Positions 8,741-18,629 are shown, counted from the stretch's first letter. The stretch is DNA of 64,000 nt from Flagellimonas oceani (GCF_011068285.1 NZ_CP049616.1:3864001-3928000); one strand, 5' to 3'. Notes: generated from the sequence alone by a model not told the origin. Translations and numbers: made by a program.

Positions 8741-10021
8741 ATGAGAAAAATTAAATATAGTTTGCAAATTATTTTATTCTTACTGATTGTTTGTTGCGAA
8801 CATAATGAAGCCCATAACATCTGTGCTGCCAATGTACAAATTGGTCTGGTATCCATTACAGAGAACAGTGCTGTATTAAAATGGGTGGAAACACAAGGAT
8901 ATTCTTCCATTGTAGAATACGGACCCGAGGGATTTCGATTGGGTGATGGCACTCAAATAGAAACACAAGAAGAGATGATTTTACTTGAAGGTCTAATTCC
9001 CTCAACTCAATATGACTTTTATTTGAAATCCATATGTCCGGATGAAGTAGAAGGGGAGTTCATTACAAATCCATACAATTTCAGTACAAATGATTGTAAC
9101 GGTTTTGACGAACAAGACGTCGTCCTGCTTGGTTGGAAATTTGAAGGCTTTGAAATTGCTGTATATCCAGAAGAGAGAACTTCAAATGAGTGGGAGTATG
9201 CAATTATACCAATGGGCACTGAATTGAAGCCAACGGACATCAATCAAGTTAAAGGGAAGTATCAATTTAATGTGGAATCAAATGAGTTGGAACAGGACGG
9301 TACTTATGACTTTTATGCACGTAGAATCTGTGAAAACGCAGAAACTAACTGGGTAATAAAATCGTTTTCAACCGATGCATTTAATTGTGACATCGCTTAT
9401 AATGTAACAAATAATGATGGATATAACTTTAGTGTTGATTTTATTGATTTACCTGTTGATGTTGAAATTGTAAAGCAAGGTAATGGGGTTGGTTCAGGCA
9501 TGTTGGTTGCAAAATCAGTTGGAAATTTCTCATTTAACAAAACCAATTTACATAATGAATATCCAGAGTATTTTGAGCCAGACACTTTATACGACGTTTT
9601 GGTGAGGAGCCAATGTGGTTCCAGCTACTCAGAGCCATTAGTGATATATGAACACAAAACCCCCAAGGCAAATACTGCATATTTAGTTGATGTGTCTGTA
9701 ACGGAGGATTCGATTATGTTAAGATGGCCGATTGATTTTGGATTTAATCAACTGTATTGCAACCCGTATGATGTTGTAGTTTACCAAATCGAGTACGGAC
9801 CTGTTGGCTTTGAAAACAATATTGGAGTGCTTTTGGAAACAGAGGGAGTTCCTGACGAATATCCTTACTATAAACACATTTTGGACAAAAGCAATTTCGA
9901 TCAAGGGGAGACCTATGAGTTTTCAATCCGTTCAGTGGTCAATAATGGCTACCCTGGAGAATGGAATGCTTCGGCCTGTCATATACAAGATGGTTCTAGA
10001 CTTCAGGTCGTGGTAGAATAA
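8741..10021 (+). CDS. Predicted surface lipoprotein with fibronectin-III-like repeats
   Basis: I do not recognise a named family. Residues 1-19 are a basic/hydrophobic signal ending in LLIVCCEHN, a plausible lipoprotein signal with Cys at 18 or 19. The remainder reads as about four beta-sandwich modules: a strand with EYGPEGF near residue 60 recurs as EYGPVGF near residue 350, each followed by a YDFYLKS or YEFSIRS strand of the kind that ends FN3 domains. No enzymatic motif is visible. It sits between the nonulosonate operon and an acyltransferase, inside the polysaccharide locus but outside the coupled operon. A cell-surface binding or adhesin role is only a guess. Confidence 0.6.
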   Translation: MRKIKYSLQIILFLLIVCCEHNEAHNICAANVQIGLVSITENSAVLKWVETQGYSSIVEYGPEGFRLGDGTQIETQEEMILLEGLIPSTQYDFYLKSICPDEVEGEFITNPYNFSTNDCNGFDEQDVVLLGWKFEGFEIAVYPEERTSNEWEYAIIPMGTELKPTDINQVKGKYQFNVESNELEQDGTYDFYARRICENAETNWVIKSFSTDAFNCDIAYNVTNNDGYNFSVDFIDLPVDVEIVKQGNGVGSGMLVAKSVGNFSFNKTNLHNEYPEYFEPDTLYDVLVRSQCGSSYSEPLVIYEHKTPKANTAYLVDVSVTEDSIMLRWPIDFGFNQLYCNPYDVVVYQIEYGPVGFENNIGVLLETEGVPDEYPYYKHILDKSNFDQGETYEFSIRSVVNNGYPGEWNASACHIQDGSRLQVVVE

Positions 10022-10131
10022 TTTTGTAGGACAATTTTTGCTGATGTTTTTAATTTAATCAATAGTCAGTCACAATCTAATTTTCAATAGAACAATTGAT
10101 AATAGCCTGTTTAAAATAAAGAAAGGCCCTG

Positions 10132-11721
10132 ATGAGAATCTTTACGTTAGACTATTTACGAGGCATAGCGGCCATTGGCATAATGCTTTATCATTACTCC
10201 GTTTGGAACTATGGTCTTTTAGGAGGTGAAACCTTTTTAGGTAAAATAGGTATATATGGTGTTTCGATTTTTTATGTTTTAAGTGGGTTAACCCTATTCT
10301 TGGTTTATCACGACCAAAATAGTCTTTCAAGGCTTAAATCTTTTTTCATAAAAAGGGCAGCCAGAATATTTCCATTGCTTTGGGTAAGCATTTTCTTGAC
10401 CATCATCTTGCTGGGCAAAAACTATGAAATCCAAAAAATATTATTAAACATTACTGGTTTTTTTGGTTTTGTCGCACACGACCAATATATACCAACAGGA
10501 GCTTGGTCCATTGGGAATGAATTGGTTTTTTATTCTATTTTTCCAATTGCTTTGTTTTTAACGAACAAAAGTCGATATGGACTGGAGGCTTTATTCGGGT
10601 TGACTGTATTAATTACGGTCTACTTTTCGTTTTATAGGCTACCAGATTTTGAGGTTCTTGCATCCGCTTGGAAAACTTATATTAATCCTTTTAATCAAGT
10701 ATATCTTTTTGTTGGAGGCATGTTGCTTGCCAAATACTTTAAGGGCAAAAAACTCCCTTATGTAGCAATCTCATGCCTGATCCTAGGCTTATTGATTTTT
10801 GTTCCGGTATTTAAAAGGGGTGATTTGTTGGGGATAATATCTGGAGCACCAAGACTAATTTACTCTTTAGGATGTTTTCTTGTTTGTGGCGGAGCATTAT
10901 TGTTGGGCACCGTGAGAGCAGGTATGTTGCATAGACCTCTAAAGGTGATGGGAGATGCTTCATACTCCATTTACTTACTTCACCCAATCGTTTATTGGAG
11001 CTTATTAAAATGGTTTCCATCCATTGAAAAAGGCCTACTTTTGTTTGTAATATGTGTTTTAGTAAGTCTAATATTCAGTTTTTTAACCTATTATGCTGTC
11101 GAAAGAAAGTTTATAGACCTAGGTAGAAAGTGGTCTGGTTCACAGATACCATTGAAGAAAATCTTTAAGTATTCTGCCTTTATCTTTGGTTTTGGACTGA
11201 TTGTGTTGCAAAGCAATAAGTTAAACCAACAATTGGATTCCAAACGAGCTTTTGAGCGGCTTTTGAAGAATAACCCAAACCCGTACATAAAATTATTAAG
11301 ACATAGGAGTATTTATGCAGATTCGATATACAATGTTTACATTGCAAACATAAAGGATGAAACACAGTTAATATTTTTGGCACAAGACTCTTTAGCAGAA
11401 GTACAAAGGGACAGTAAATTTTTTGTTCATGTTTACCCTATTGATTCTACTTTACTTAAAGAACGCATAGATCATTTGGCATATGACTTTAAGAATAATG
11501 TAAAGGAATTTGAAATTTCTGGTAAAAAGTATTTTGTCTCAAGCCAAGCTTTGCCCAACATTAAAATTAAAAAACTTAATCTAGGTCAGTATGGGTATTC
11601 TAAAGACAATAGTATTACGTGGAGAGTCGATCACTTGCTATTAGGGACAGAAATAGCAAGAACACTTAGGGAGAACAATGAAGATATCGGGATATTTGAG
11701 TATGTGCCAGAGACATTCTAA
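10132..11721 (+). CDS. OafA-type membrane O-acyltransferase with soluble C-terminal tail
   Basis: Acyltransferase family 3 integral membrane protein, expected to O-acylate a surface glycan using an acyl-CoA donor. The N-terminus has RGIAAIGIMLYHYS, carrying the conserved His of the family, followed by the arginine-rich FFIKRAARIFPLLW; about ten membrane helices run to roughly residue 365. Residues about 370-529 form a soluble, charged extension (after NQQLDSKRAFERLL) that is not an SGNH domain as far as I can see: no GDS motif is visible. The locus position suggests decoration of the polysaccharide made here. Confidence 0.78.
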   Translation: MRIFTLDYLRGIAAIGIMLYHYSVWNYGLLGGETFLGKIGIYGVSIFYVLSGLTLFLVYHDQNSLSRLKSFFIKRAARIFPLLWVSIFLTIILLGKNYEIQKILLNITGFFGFVAHDQYIPTGAWSIGNELVFYSIFPIALFLTNKSRYGLEALFGLTVLITVYFSFYRLPDFEVLASAWKTYINPFNQVYLFVGGMLLAKYFKGKKLPYVAISCLILGLLIFVPVFKRGDLLGIISGAPRLIYSLGCFLVCGGALLLGTVRAGMLHRPLKVMGDASYSIYLLHPIVYWSLLKWFPSIEKGLLLFVICVLVSLIFSFLTYYAVERKFIDLGRKWSGSQIPLKKIFKYSAFIFGFGLIVLQSNKLNQQLDSKRAFERLLKNNPNPYIKLLRHRSIYADSIYNVYIANIKDETQLIFLAQDSLAEVQRDSKFFVHVYPIDSTLLKERIDHLAYDFKNNVKEFEISGKKYFVSSQALPNIKIKKLNLGQYGYSKDNSITWRVDHLLLGTEIARTLRENNEDIGIFEYVPETF

Positions 11722-11801
11722 CCAAAGAGGGAATATCATATAATATTAATGGTCTAGGAAAACTAACAATTGATAAGGAAGAATAGTTAAAAAACAGAAT
11801 C

Positions 11802-13043
11802 TTGAAAAATAGTTTAGAGAGTCTATTCACAAGGGGTATTTCCATTGGTTCTAAGTTTCTTTTGGTCGGGTACTTGGCCAAAGAACTAAGCTTAAATGAC
11901 TACGGAAGCTACCAATTGATAGGATATTTTGTCCTGATTTCAACAACAGTTTTCGGATTAGAGTTTTATAATCTCACGAATAGGTCTGTTGTGAAAACCG
12001 TAGACAAGAAAAGAGTCTATAAGGGGCACCTTTCATTCTTTGCTAGCATATCCCCAGTGCTTATTGTTTTTCAAATTGTCCTTTTTTTACTGATTTTTCC
12101 TGGCAAACTTATTTCCGCTACAAATATCATCTTAGTATTGATTATTGGGTTGTGCGATTATTTCTCTCAAGAAGCGTACAGATACTTAATGATAAACGGA
12201 TTTTTTAGAAAAGGGAATATTCAACTGATACTTAAAAGTGCTCTCTTTATACTATTGCTTTTAATATATGCTCAAATATTCAAGAAACTTACATTTTCCA
12301 TTGTTCTATGGATTATGTTAATATCATACCTACTATTATTTTTATCGGCATACAATACGTTTTCAAAAACTTTACATGCTTTTAAAAGGGATGACTTCAA
12401 AAGATTGAAGAAAAAGACGCTTATAATAAACCTTAAAGCTGTACTGCCCTTTGTCATCCTTGTTTTTTTTTTGAAGGGGATAGAATTTTCTGATAAATTC
12501 ATAATAGGCAAGCAGCTTGGTCTTGAAGAAACTGGAGTTTATTCTTTTGTGTTTCAAGTAGCTTCTTCGATACACATATTTATCATTAGTGGTTTTTATA
12601 TCATATATCTTCCGCAAATGATCCATTATCATTTAACTGACTTCAAGAAGTTCAGAAAAGAAATAAAGAATTTTGGTATTATAACGATAATTTCAAGCAT
12701 TTTGCTAACTGCTGTTATCTCTGTGGCGAGTCCATATATTTTCTCTTTGATTGGAAAAACTGAATTCATTGACCATATGGACTTGCTTTATTTACTGCTC
12801 ATTGGCTTTGTCTTAAATAATATTTCACTAATACCTCATTTATACCTGTACATTATTGAGGAGGAGAAGATTATTATGAAGATAATGGGTGTGTCCTTTT
12901 TATTAAATCTTGGGCTAAATTTTTTTGTAATTCCACGATTTGGTATTATTGGCGCAGGTTACGCCTTTATTCTTACGTATTCTTTAGTACTTTTGCTTAA
13001 AAGTATTATTGCCCGCAACAAATGGACGAAAGCCAAGTATTAG
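11802..13043 (+). CDS. Wzx-like polysaccharide flippase
   Basis: Multi-pass membrane protein (413 aa, about 12 hydrophobic helices, basic loops) of the MATE/Wzx polysaccharide transporter superfamily, expected to flip lipid-linked repeat units across the inner membrane. KGIEFSDKFIIGKQLGLEETGVY, of which FSDKFIIGKQLG is characteristic of this superfamily, lies mid-protein. The start is TTG at 11802; no nearby ATG in frame gives a better N-terminus. Its last 22 bases overlap the next gene. Adjacent polymerase-like genes make a Wzx/Wzy pathway likely. Confidence 0.8.
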   Translation: MKNSLESLFTRGISIGSKFLLVGYLAKELSLNDYGSYQLIGYFVLISTTVFGLEFYNLTNRSVVKTVDKKRVYKGHLSFFASISPVLIVFQIVLFLLIFPGKLISATNIILVLIIGLCDYFSQEAYRYLMINGFFRKGNIQLILKSALFILLLLIYAQIFKKLTFSIVLWIMLISYLLLFLSAYNTFSKTLHAFKRDDFKRLKKKTLIINLKAVLPFVILVFFLKGIEFSDKFIIGKQLGLEETGVYSFVFQVASSIHIFIISGFYIIYLPQMIHYHLTDFKKFRKEIKNFGIITIISSILLTAVISVASPYIFSLIGKTEFIDHMDLLYLLLIGFVLNNISLIPHLYLYIIEEEKIIMKIMGVSFLLNLGLNFFVIPRFGIIGAGYAFILTYSLVLLLKSIIARNKWTKAKY

Positions 13044-13981
13044 TAATCATGGAAAGCTCAATGGCAAAAAGATTTGAGGCCATTGCAAAAATCCATGAGA
13101 TATCTGTTTTTCATACTGAATTGGATAATTTTTTAAGTCAAAACAAAATAGTAAACCTAATTCGAAGACTTAAGTCCAAGCAAAGATTACTTGAAGCAGT
13201 TAAGGAGCTTGAGGCATTTGTCAGTAACAAAAAAGTGGAACAAGTTTTTTTTTCTACCGCCGAAGGGTATGCCAGTCACAATGTTATCAAACATATGCAA
13301 AGTCGGCGACCCGACATTGAATATATTGCACTACAGCATGGATTGTTTCCGCTCAATTATTCTCAGACTAGAGAGGCTTTCCGAAGCTCGTTGAACGGAT
13401 TGTGTAAGAAGATTTTTGGGGTTTTTCCCTTTGGCGCAGGATTTGGTGGCTTGGTCCTCGACAAGTATTATGTTTACACTGAAAGGGAAAAAAAATATTT
13501 GATAGGCACAAGAGGTTGGAAGAGTAGTCAAGTATATGTTAAGCTTAATTTTATAAAGGCAGACATTTTTTTGGAGTATAAAAAGAGAGACTTAAAACAG
13601 GATAAAGCAAATGCAATTTTTTTGCTTCAGTGTTTGAGTAGGTCAGGACTTTGCAGCCCTTTGCAAGAAGCTTTTTATAACAAGAAAATTATTGAAACAC
13701 TTTCCAAAAAGTATAATAAGCTTTTTGTAAAGGAACATCCAGGCTGCCCAAATCTACTATCTCAGCTGCAACTGCCAGCCAATGTCATTGTACTCGACAA
13801 TATTTTTGATGGCTTTGCCCGCTGCAAAACGGCTTACAGTTTTTTCTCAACAGCACTTTTGGACGCTAAGATTTTCAATTTGAGAACCGTTGGCGTTAAA
13901 ATAGATAAACTTAAAATTGACTCACAGATTTATACAACATTTGACTCCACTTTAAAGTTTGAAGACAATTTCACTGCCTAA
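13022..13981 (+). CDS. GT-B-like glycosyltransferase, candidate nonulosonyltransferase
   Basis: A 319-aa protein without membrane segments, not assigned to a family with certainty. Three short motifs recall the GT-B sialyl/polysialyl- and Kdo-transferase superfamily: QHGLFP at 105-110, KEHPG around 238-241 (the HP motif that binds the CMP phosphate in those enzymes) and SFFST at 273-277 (S-S/T motif). A degenerate A-E-G lies at 80-82 where those families have an acidic-acidic-Gly motif. It is one of only two obvious cytoplasmic glycosyltransferases in a locus that makes a CMP-nonulosonate, which supports the guess. It overlaps wzx by 22 bp and the next gene by 23 bp. Confidence 0.55.
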   Translation: MDESQVLVIMESSMAKRFEAIAKIHEISVFHTELDNFLSQNKIVNLIRRLKSKQRLLEAVKELEAFVSNKKVEQVFFSTAEGYASHNVIKHMQSRRPDIEYIALQHGLFPLNYSQTREAFRSSLNGLCKKIFGVFPFGAGFGGLVLDKYYVYTEREKKYLIGTRGWKSSQVYVKLNFIKADIFLEYKKRDLKQDKANAIFLLQCLSRSGLCSPLQEAFYNKKIIETLSKKYNKLFVKEHPGCPNLLSQLQLPANVIVLDNIFDGFARCKTAYSFFSTALLDAKIFNLRTVGVKIDKLKIDSQIYTTFDSTLKFEDNFTA

Positions 13982-15158
13982 GATCAGTTGGCTCATACTA
14001 TTCCTGTCCCTACCATTTAATTTTTTGGCAATTGAGGGCGTTGGGAACGTGTATCTTAGCACGATAATTCTTTTTTTTGTCTTTTCAACACTTTTATTGT
14101 TGACAAATGGTAAAATCATAGCTAATTATTCAAGCGTATTATCACTTTTTATTTTACTGGTATTTATCGCAAGTACAGGAGTTAATGTTCTATTTGGAAG
14201 TGCAGGAACATTTAAGGATCAATTGATTTTTACTATAGTCCATCTTCAGTTGGTGCTTGCATTTATGTTGGGAAATTACTTCGCCACTAAACTAAGCAAG
14301 GACTTTGTTTACAAGTCTTTAATAATTGTTCTGCTATTACTTTCGATACGATTGTTTTTAGATGATTTTGATAAAGTGTTTAATTTAAGTACGGTTAGAG
14401 GATTGCGAGTTGAAAGTCAATTTGCTGGAGGAGCAAATAATTTTGCACTACTTTTGGGTATTGGGTTTATCATTGCCTTCTTCTACCTAAACAAAGGATC
14501 TAAAAGGCTGATTACATGCTTGTATCTGCTTTTGGTGATTGTTTTGACCATGTCTAGAGGAGCACTGTTTGGTGTCGTGTTCACACTTTTTTTGGTTGCT
14601 GTTTATGACCAAAAAGGGAAAACCCTTGTTTCCTTGCTGAGAATTAGTTTTGGGCTTTCAATTTTAGGAGTGTTTCTTTTTTTTATGTCGGATGGCGTAC
14701 AAGTAATAGTTGAAAAATTCAGCGATAGATTCTTGAGCTTTTTCACTGGAGAGGTAACTTTTGAACAGGCATCTTCCGGTAGGCCTATAATTTTCAAAGA
14801 TATTTATGAAAACCATTTATTGAAAGCAAATACTTTTGAAGTACTATTCGGTCATGGCATGGGTAGTATTGACTTTGAAGTAAACGGATACCCCTACGAA
14901 TCCTCACATAATATATTTATTGATATTCTGTTCAGAAATGGAGCATTTGCTCTCATAGGCTTTATAGTTTTGATTTGTTATTTAACCCTGTCCTTTTTAA
15001 ATAATAGGAAGAACGAAGACTTGGTTTTTTTTGGAATATTTGTTTTTCTTCATTTTGAAATTATGGTAAATCCATTTGTTTATGCGGCACAAACAGGATG
15101 GATATATGGTTTGTTCCTTGCCTTATTTATTAGAAGAAACCGTTTAAGAAAAACATAG
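13959..15158 (+). CDS. O-antigen polymerase/ligase-like membrane protein (Wzy candidate 1)
   Basis: A 399-aa polytopic protein with about ten to twelve hydrophobic helices and a large loop near residues 240-315, the topology of Wzy/WaaL proteins. The loop contains GHGMGSIDFE and a following SSHNIFIDILFRNG, the H-N motif usual in the O-antigen ligase superfamily. The start is TTG at 13959 inside the preceding gene. It is followed at 20 bp by a second protein of the same class; which one polymerises and which ligates cannot be told from sequence. Confidence 0.7.
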   Translation: MKTISLPKISWLILFLSLPFNFLAIEGVGNVYLSTIILFFVFSTLLLLTNGKIIANYSSVLSLFILLVFIASTGVNVLFGSAGTFKDQLIFTIVHLQLVLAFMLGNYFATKLSKDFVYKSLIIVLLLLSIRLFLDDFDKVFNLSTVRGLRVESQFAGGANNFALLLGIGFIIAFFYLNKGSKRLITCLYLLLVIVLTMSRGALFGVVFTLFLVAVYDQKGKTLVSLLRISFGLSILGVFLFFMSDGVQVIVEKFSDRFLSFFTGEVTFEQASSGRPIIFKDIYENHLLKANTFEVLFGHGMGSIDFEVNGYPYESSHNIFIDILFRNGAFALIGFIVLICYLTLSFLNNRKNEDLVFFGIFVFLHFEIMVNPFVYAAQTGWIYGLFLALFIRRNRLRKT

Positions 15159-15178
15159 CCCTTAATAGGTGTGAAAAG

Positions 15179-16405
15179 ATGATAAAAAAACTTTTTAGAT
15201 GGATGGTTCCTTTTTTATTGGCAACACTGCCGCTAACACCTATTTTTTTTGGCGAAAAGTATTACCCCCCTTTTCTCATTGCACTGGTATTTTTTTCTTT
15301 TACTAGATATGGAACAATAAAAATAATCAAGAAAAGAAAACGATTATTAGTACCATATGTCTTTGCCGTACTGGTTTATTTGATGTACACAATTTTTTCC
15401 CCTGAAATTATAAGCAGTCTAAAAATTCTGGAGAGACAGTCCTCTCTTTTAATCATTCCCTTAGTCGTAATAGGTTTTGAATGGAAAAAAAACGACATCA
15501 AAATCTTTTTCATTACTTTTTTGGCGGCATTGCTTGCGATTGCTTTTTACTCCTTTATAGAGTTTCTGCTATTTATGCAAAATAATGCTGACTGGATTGA
15601 ATATATGGGAAAACAAAACAGCTCGAAGGCATTGTATCTTCAATATAAGTTTCCTCATATTATTAAAGTTCACCCAACCTACTGGAGCTATTTGATTTTA
15701 GGAGCTATTGTTATGATTTTGGCCGACCTTAATTTTAAAGATGGAAGAAACCTGAAAAGTCACCTTCTTTTGTGGTTGTTTTTTAGCTTAAATCTTTTCT
15801 TATTATCAGCAAGAACCTCAATATTAATCTATGTCTTTATAAACTGTTATTATCTTTTCTTGCTGATTAAAAAATACAGACGGCAAAAATGGATAATCTA
15901 TTCTGTTTTGATAGTATTGTCTTTGGGTTTGGCAACTATGTCCAAACTTCCGTTATTTAAAGTAAAGTATGATGCAATCAAGAACGACGAACGAAGCACA
16001 TATTGGCCCTTGGCAATTGAAACAATCAGAGACAACTATTTTTTGTTGGGAGAAGGTCTTGGGCAAAGCAATAAGGTGGTGCGTAATTACATATTAGAAA
16101 ATGGAGACGAGCGAATCAATTATCATGCGTACGACCTACACAACCAATACCTAAGACATTATGTGGATATGGGTATTTTGGGTTTTGTAAGTTTACTCTT
16201 TCTTTTGATCGGACATATGTTGCCAATTAAAAACCCTCTTGATCCAGTGAATTTCATCTCATTTTCTTTTTTAATTCTTTTCGGTCTGGCTCTGATGACA
16301 GAGTCTTATCTTATAAGGTTAAAAGGAGTGGTTTTCTTTAGCGTTTTTAGCTCAATGATTTCAGTTTTGAATGGTTTTTTAAGCAAACAATTAAAGTTTA
16401 ATTGA
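15179..16405 (+). CDS. O-antigen ligase-family membrane protein (Wzy/WaaL candidate 2)
   Basis: A 408-aa polytopic membrane protein. The central loop (about 265-325) contains GEGLGQSNKV, then YHAYDLHNQYLRHYVDMGI, with the H-N motif typical of the Wzy_C/O-antigen ligase superfamily. It lies in tandem with a similar protein just upstream although the two are not close copies. Having two such genes fits one polymerase and one ligase, or a polymerase plus a dedicated surface-attachment enzyme. The next gene starts 61 bp further on. Confidence 0.72.
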   Translation: MIKKLFRWMVPFLLATLPLTPIFFGEKYYPPFLIALVFFSFTRYGTIKIIKKRKRLLVPYVFAVLVYLMYTIFSPEIISSLKILERQSSLLIIPLVVIGFEWKKNDIKIFFITFLAALLAIAFYSFIEFLLFMQNNADWIEYMGKQNSSKALYLQYKFPHIIKVHPTYWSYLILGAIVMILADLNFKDGRNLKSHLLLWLFFSLNLFLLSARTSILIYVFINCYYLFLLIKKYRRQKWIIYSVLIVLSLGLATMSKLPLFKVKYDAIKNDERSTYWPLAIETIRDNYFLLGEGLGQSNKVVRNYILENGDERINYHAYDLHNQYLRHYVDMGILGFVSLLFLLIGHMLPIKNPLDPVNFISFSFLILFGLALMTESYLIRLKGVVFFSVFSSMISVLNGFLSKQLKFN

Positions 16406-16466
16406 TTGTGTAAAGGTTTATTTAATCACTACTTTTGAACTTTTGGTTTAATAATGGAAATAAAAT

Positions 16467-17486
16467 ATGGCCGATAGTATAGAGCAACCTAAAGTTGCAG
16501 TTCTGTTTGGAGGAGACGGATATATTGGTAGGAACTTGATTTTGAGATTAGCCCAAAATCGCTTGTTTGACCATCTTATAGTTGCGGACATTAATAAATC
16601 AGAAGCTTCTGAGGTTTTTTATGAGAAGCACAATATTCAGCATATTAAATGTGATGTGCGACATCCGATAAATCAAATACCAATTGTTGATTTTGACCCA
16701 GTAAATAGTTGGATCTTTAACTTTGCAGCGATTCATAGGGAGCCAGGGCATGATTTCCGAGAATATTTTGACACAAATGTGCCTGGAGCAAAAAATGTGG
16801 TGGAATTTGCGGAGAAGATAGGGGTTAAGAATATATTTTTCACAAGTAGCATTGCCCCGTACGGGAGATCGGAAGACCAGCGTACTGAAAATTCAAGCTT
16901 GTACCCAGAGACTGCTTACGGCATTTCTAAGGCTCTTGCAGAAGAAATTCATCAGAAATGGTTGGCTACTGATAAATCAAAAAGATTAATAATTGTTAGG
17001 CCTAGTGTTATTTTTGGCCCCAATGACCCCGGTAATGTTTACCGGATGATAAGCTCATTAAAAAAAGGCACATTTATTTTACCGAATGGGGGAAATATAG
17101 TAAAGGCTTATGGTTATGTTTATGGTTTAATCGACAGTATTCTTTTTACAATTAAAAAGCAGGAACGTCTAATACTATATAACTACGCCGAAAGCGCTCT
17201 AGAGCCCTTAAACAAGATGGTTAAAATAGCGAAGGAGGAATTGGAAATTAATAAGCCGGTTTTAAAACTCCCAGTTCCTTTGTTGGTGTTAATAGCATTT
17301 TGTGTCCAGGTAATGTTTCGAATTATTGGAAAAAAAACAGACATACATCCGGTTAGGGTGAAAAAGGCAGGTTTTCCTACAAATATTAAATCTGAATATT
17401 TACAAGCAAATGGATTCGAATTTAGGTATGATTTTCGTTCGGCCCTTAGGCACTGGAAAGGCGTTTCACCCGAAGATTTTCAATAA
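16467..17486 (+). CDS. NAD-dependent nucleotide-sugar epimerase/dehydratase
   Basis: Extended SDR of 339 aa. The dinucleotide-binding motif is GGDGYIG at 15-21, an aspartate ends the second strand (VADINK), TSSIAPYGRS carries the catalytic Ser, and AYGISK the YxxxK pair. Substrate is unknown: the C-terminal third (after about residue 265) carries a short hydrophobic patch, LLVLIAFCVQVMF, that is unusual for soluble SDRs and hints at membrane association. It is immediately followed by a GT4 gene (stop and start adjoin), so it may make that enzyme's donor or modify a lipid-linked intermediate. Confidence 0.72.
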   Translation: MADSIEQPKVAVLFGGDGYIGRNLILRLAQNRLFDHLIVADINKSEASEVFYEKHNIQHIKCDVRHPINQIPIVDFDPVNSWIFNFAAIHREPGHDFREYFDTNVPGAKNVVEFAEKIGVKNIFFTSSIAPYGRSEDQRTENSSLYPETAYGISKALAEEIHQKWLATDKSKRLIIVRPSVIFGPNDPGNVYRMISSLKKGTFILPNGGNIVKAYGYVYGLIDSILFTIKKQERLILYNYAESALEPLNKMVKIAKEELEINKPVLKLPVPLLVLIAFCVQVMFRIIGKKTDIHPVRVKKAGFPTNIKSEYLQANGFEFRYDFRSALRHWKGVSPEDFQ

Positions 17487-18629
17487 ATGAAAGTAGCAAT
17501 CGTACATGAGTGGTTAACAGTTGTAGCTGGTTCCGAAAGTTGTTTTAAGGAATTTGCAAACATCTATCCAGAGGCAGACATTTTTGTTTTGGTCTCAGAT
17601 GAAAAGAGCCTTGAAAAACTGGGAATTCAGAAAGAAAGGGTTACAAATTCATTTATTCAAAAGCTTCCAAAGGCTAAAACTAAATGGAAAAATTACTTGG
17701 CACTTTTTCCATTTGCGGTCGAACAATTTGATTTATCAGGATATGATTTGATAATATCTTCTTCCCATGCGGTAGCGAAAGGGGTAATAACCAACGCTAA
17801 TCAAGTTCACATATGTTACATTTATTCACCTATTAGGTATGCATGGGATCTTTATCATCAATATTTAAACGAATCTGGGCTTCAAACAGGATTGAAGGGA
17901 CTGGTTGCCAAAAGAATACTGCACTACATCCGCAGATGGGATAGGCAAACAGCAAATAATGTTGATGAATTTATTCCAATTTCTAATTACGTAGAGAAAA
18001 GAGTCTGGAGAACGTATAGAAGAAAATCCTATAAGGTGATTTATCCTCCAGTTCAGGTAGGTGAGTTTACACTGTGTGAAAATAAAGAAGACTTTTATCT
18101 AACTGCTTCCAGGTTGGTTCCATATAAAAAGATAGATTTGATTGTGGAGGCTTTCTCCACTATGCCAGATAAAAGGTTAATAGTAATTGGGGATGGTCCA
18201 GAAATGAAGAAAATACAAGCTAAGTCCGGCGAAAATATCACCCTTCTCGGATACCAGCCATTTGAAGTGCTTAAAGACCATATGCAAAGAGCAAGGGCAT
18301 TCATATTTGCTGCTGAGGAGGACTTCGGGATTATACCAATAGAGGCACAAGCCTGCGGAACACCGGTCATAGCTTACGGTAAAGGAGGATCTCTTGAAAC
18401 CGTGAGAGGTAAATTCATTAATGAATCTTTAGAAAACGGATTAACCGGTCTTTATTTCAAAGAGCAAACAGTTTCTTCACTAAAAGAAAGCATTGACCAT
18501 TTTGAAAAATATGAAGATATTTTCAAGCCATCCGAAATAAGACAATTTTCATTAAAATTTGACAGAAACATTTTTGTGGAAGAAGTAAGTAAGACATTTA
18601 AAGAAATATTTGAAAAGCACCGCTTATGA
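17487..18629 (+). CDS. Glycosyltransferase family 4
   Basis: A 380-aa retaining GT-B enzyme. The donor-binding C-terminal domain shows [29 protein letters not shown] and [20 protein letters not shown], the E-x7-E motif of GT4. The N-terminal acceptor domain begins [15 protein letters not shown], as in WbaZ/WcaI-like mannosyl- or rhamnosyltransferases. The downstream gmd-rmd pair supplies GDP-D-rhamnose, so a D-rhamnosyl- or mannosyltransferase role is plausible. It starts on the base after the previous stop and overlaps gmd by 4 bp. Confidence 0.85.
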   Translation: MKVAIVHEWLTVVAGSESCFKEFANIYPEADIFVLVSDEKSLEKLGIQKERVTNSFIQKLPKAKTKWKNYLALFPFAVEQFDLSGYDLIISSSHAVAKGVITNANQVHICYIYSPIRYAWDLYHQYLNESGLQTGLKGLVAKRILHYIRRWDRQTANNVDEFIPISNYVEKRVWRTYRRKSYKVIYPPVQVGEFTLCENKEDFYLTASRLVPYKKIDLIVEAFSTMPDKRLIVIGDGPEMKKIQAKSGENITLLGYQPFEVLKDHMQRARAFIFAAEEDFGIIPIEAQACGTPVIAYGKGGSLETVRGKFINESLENGLTGLYFKEQTVSSLKESIDHFEKYEDIFKPSEIRQFSLKFDRNIFVEEVSKTFKEIFEKHRL

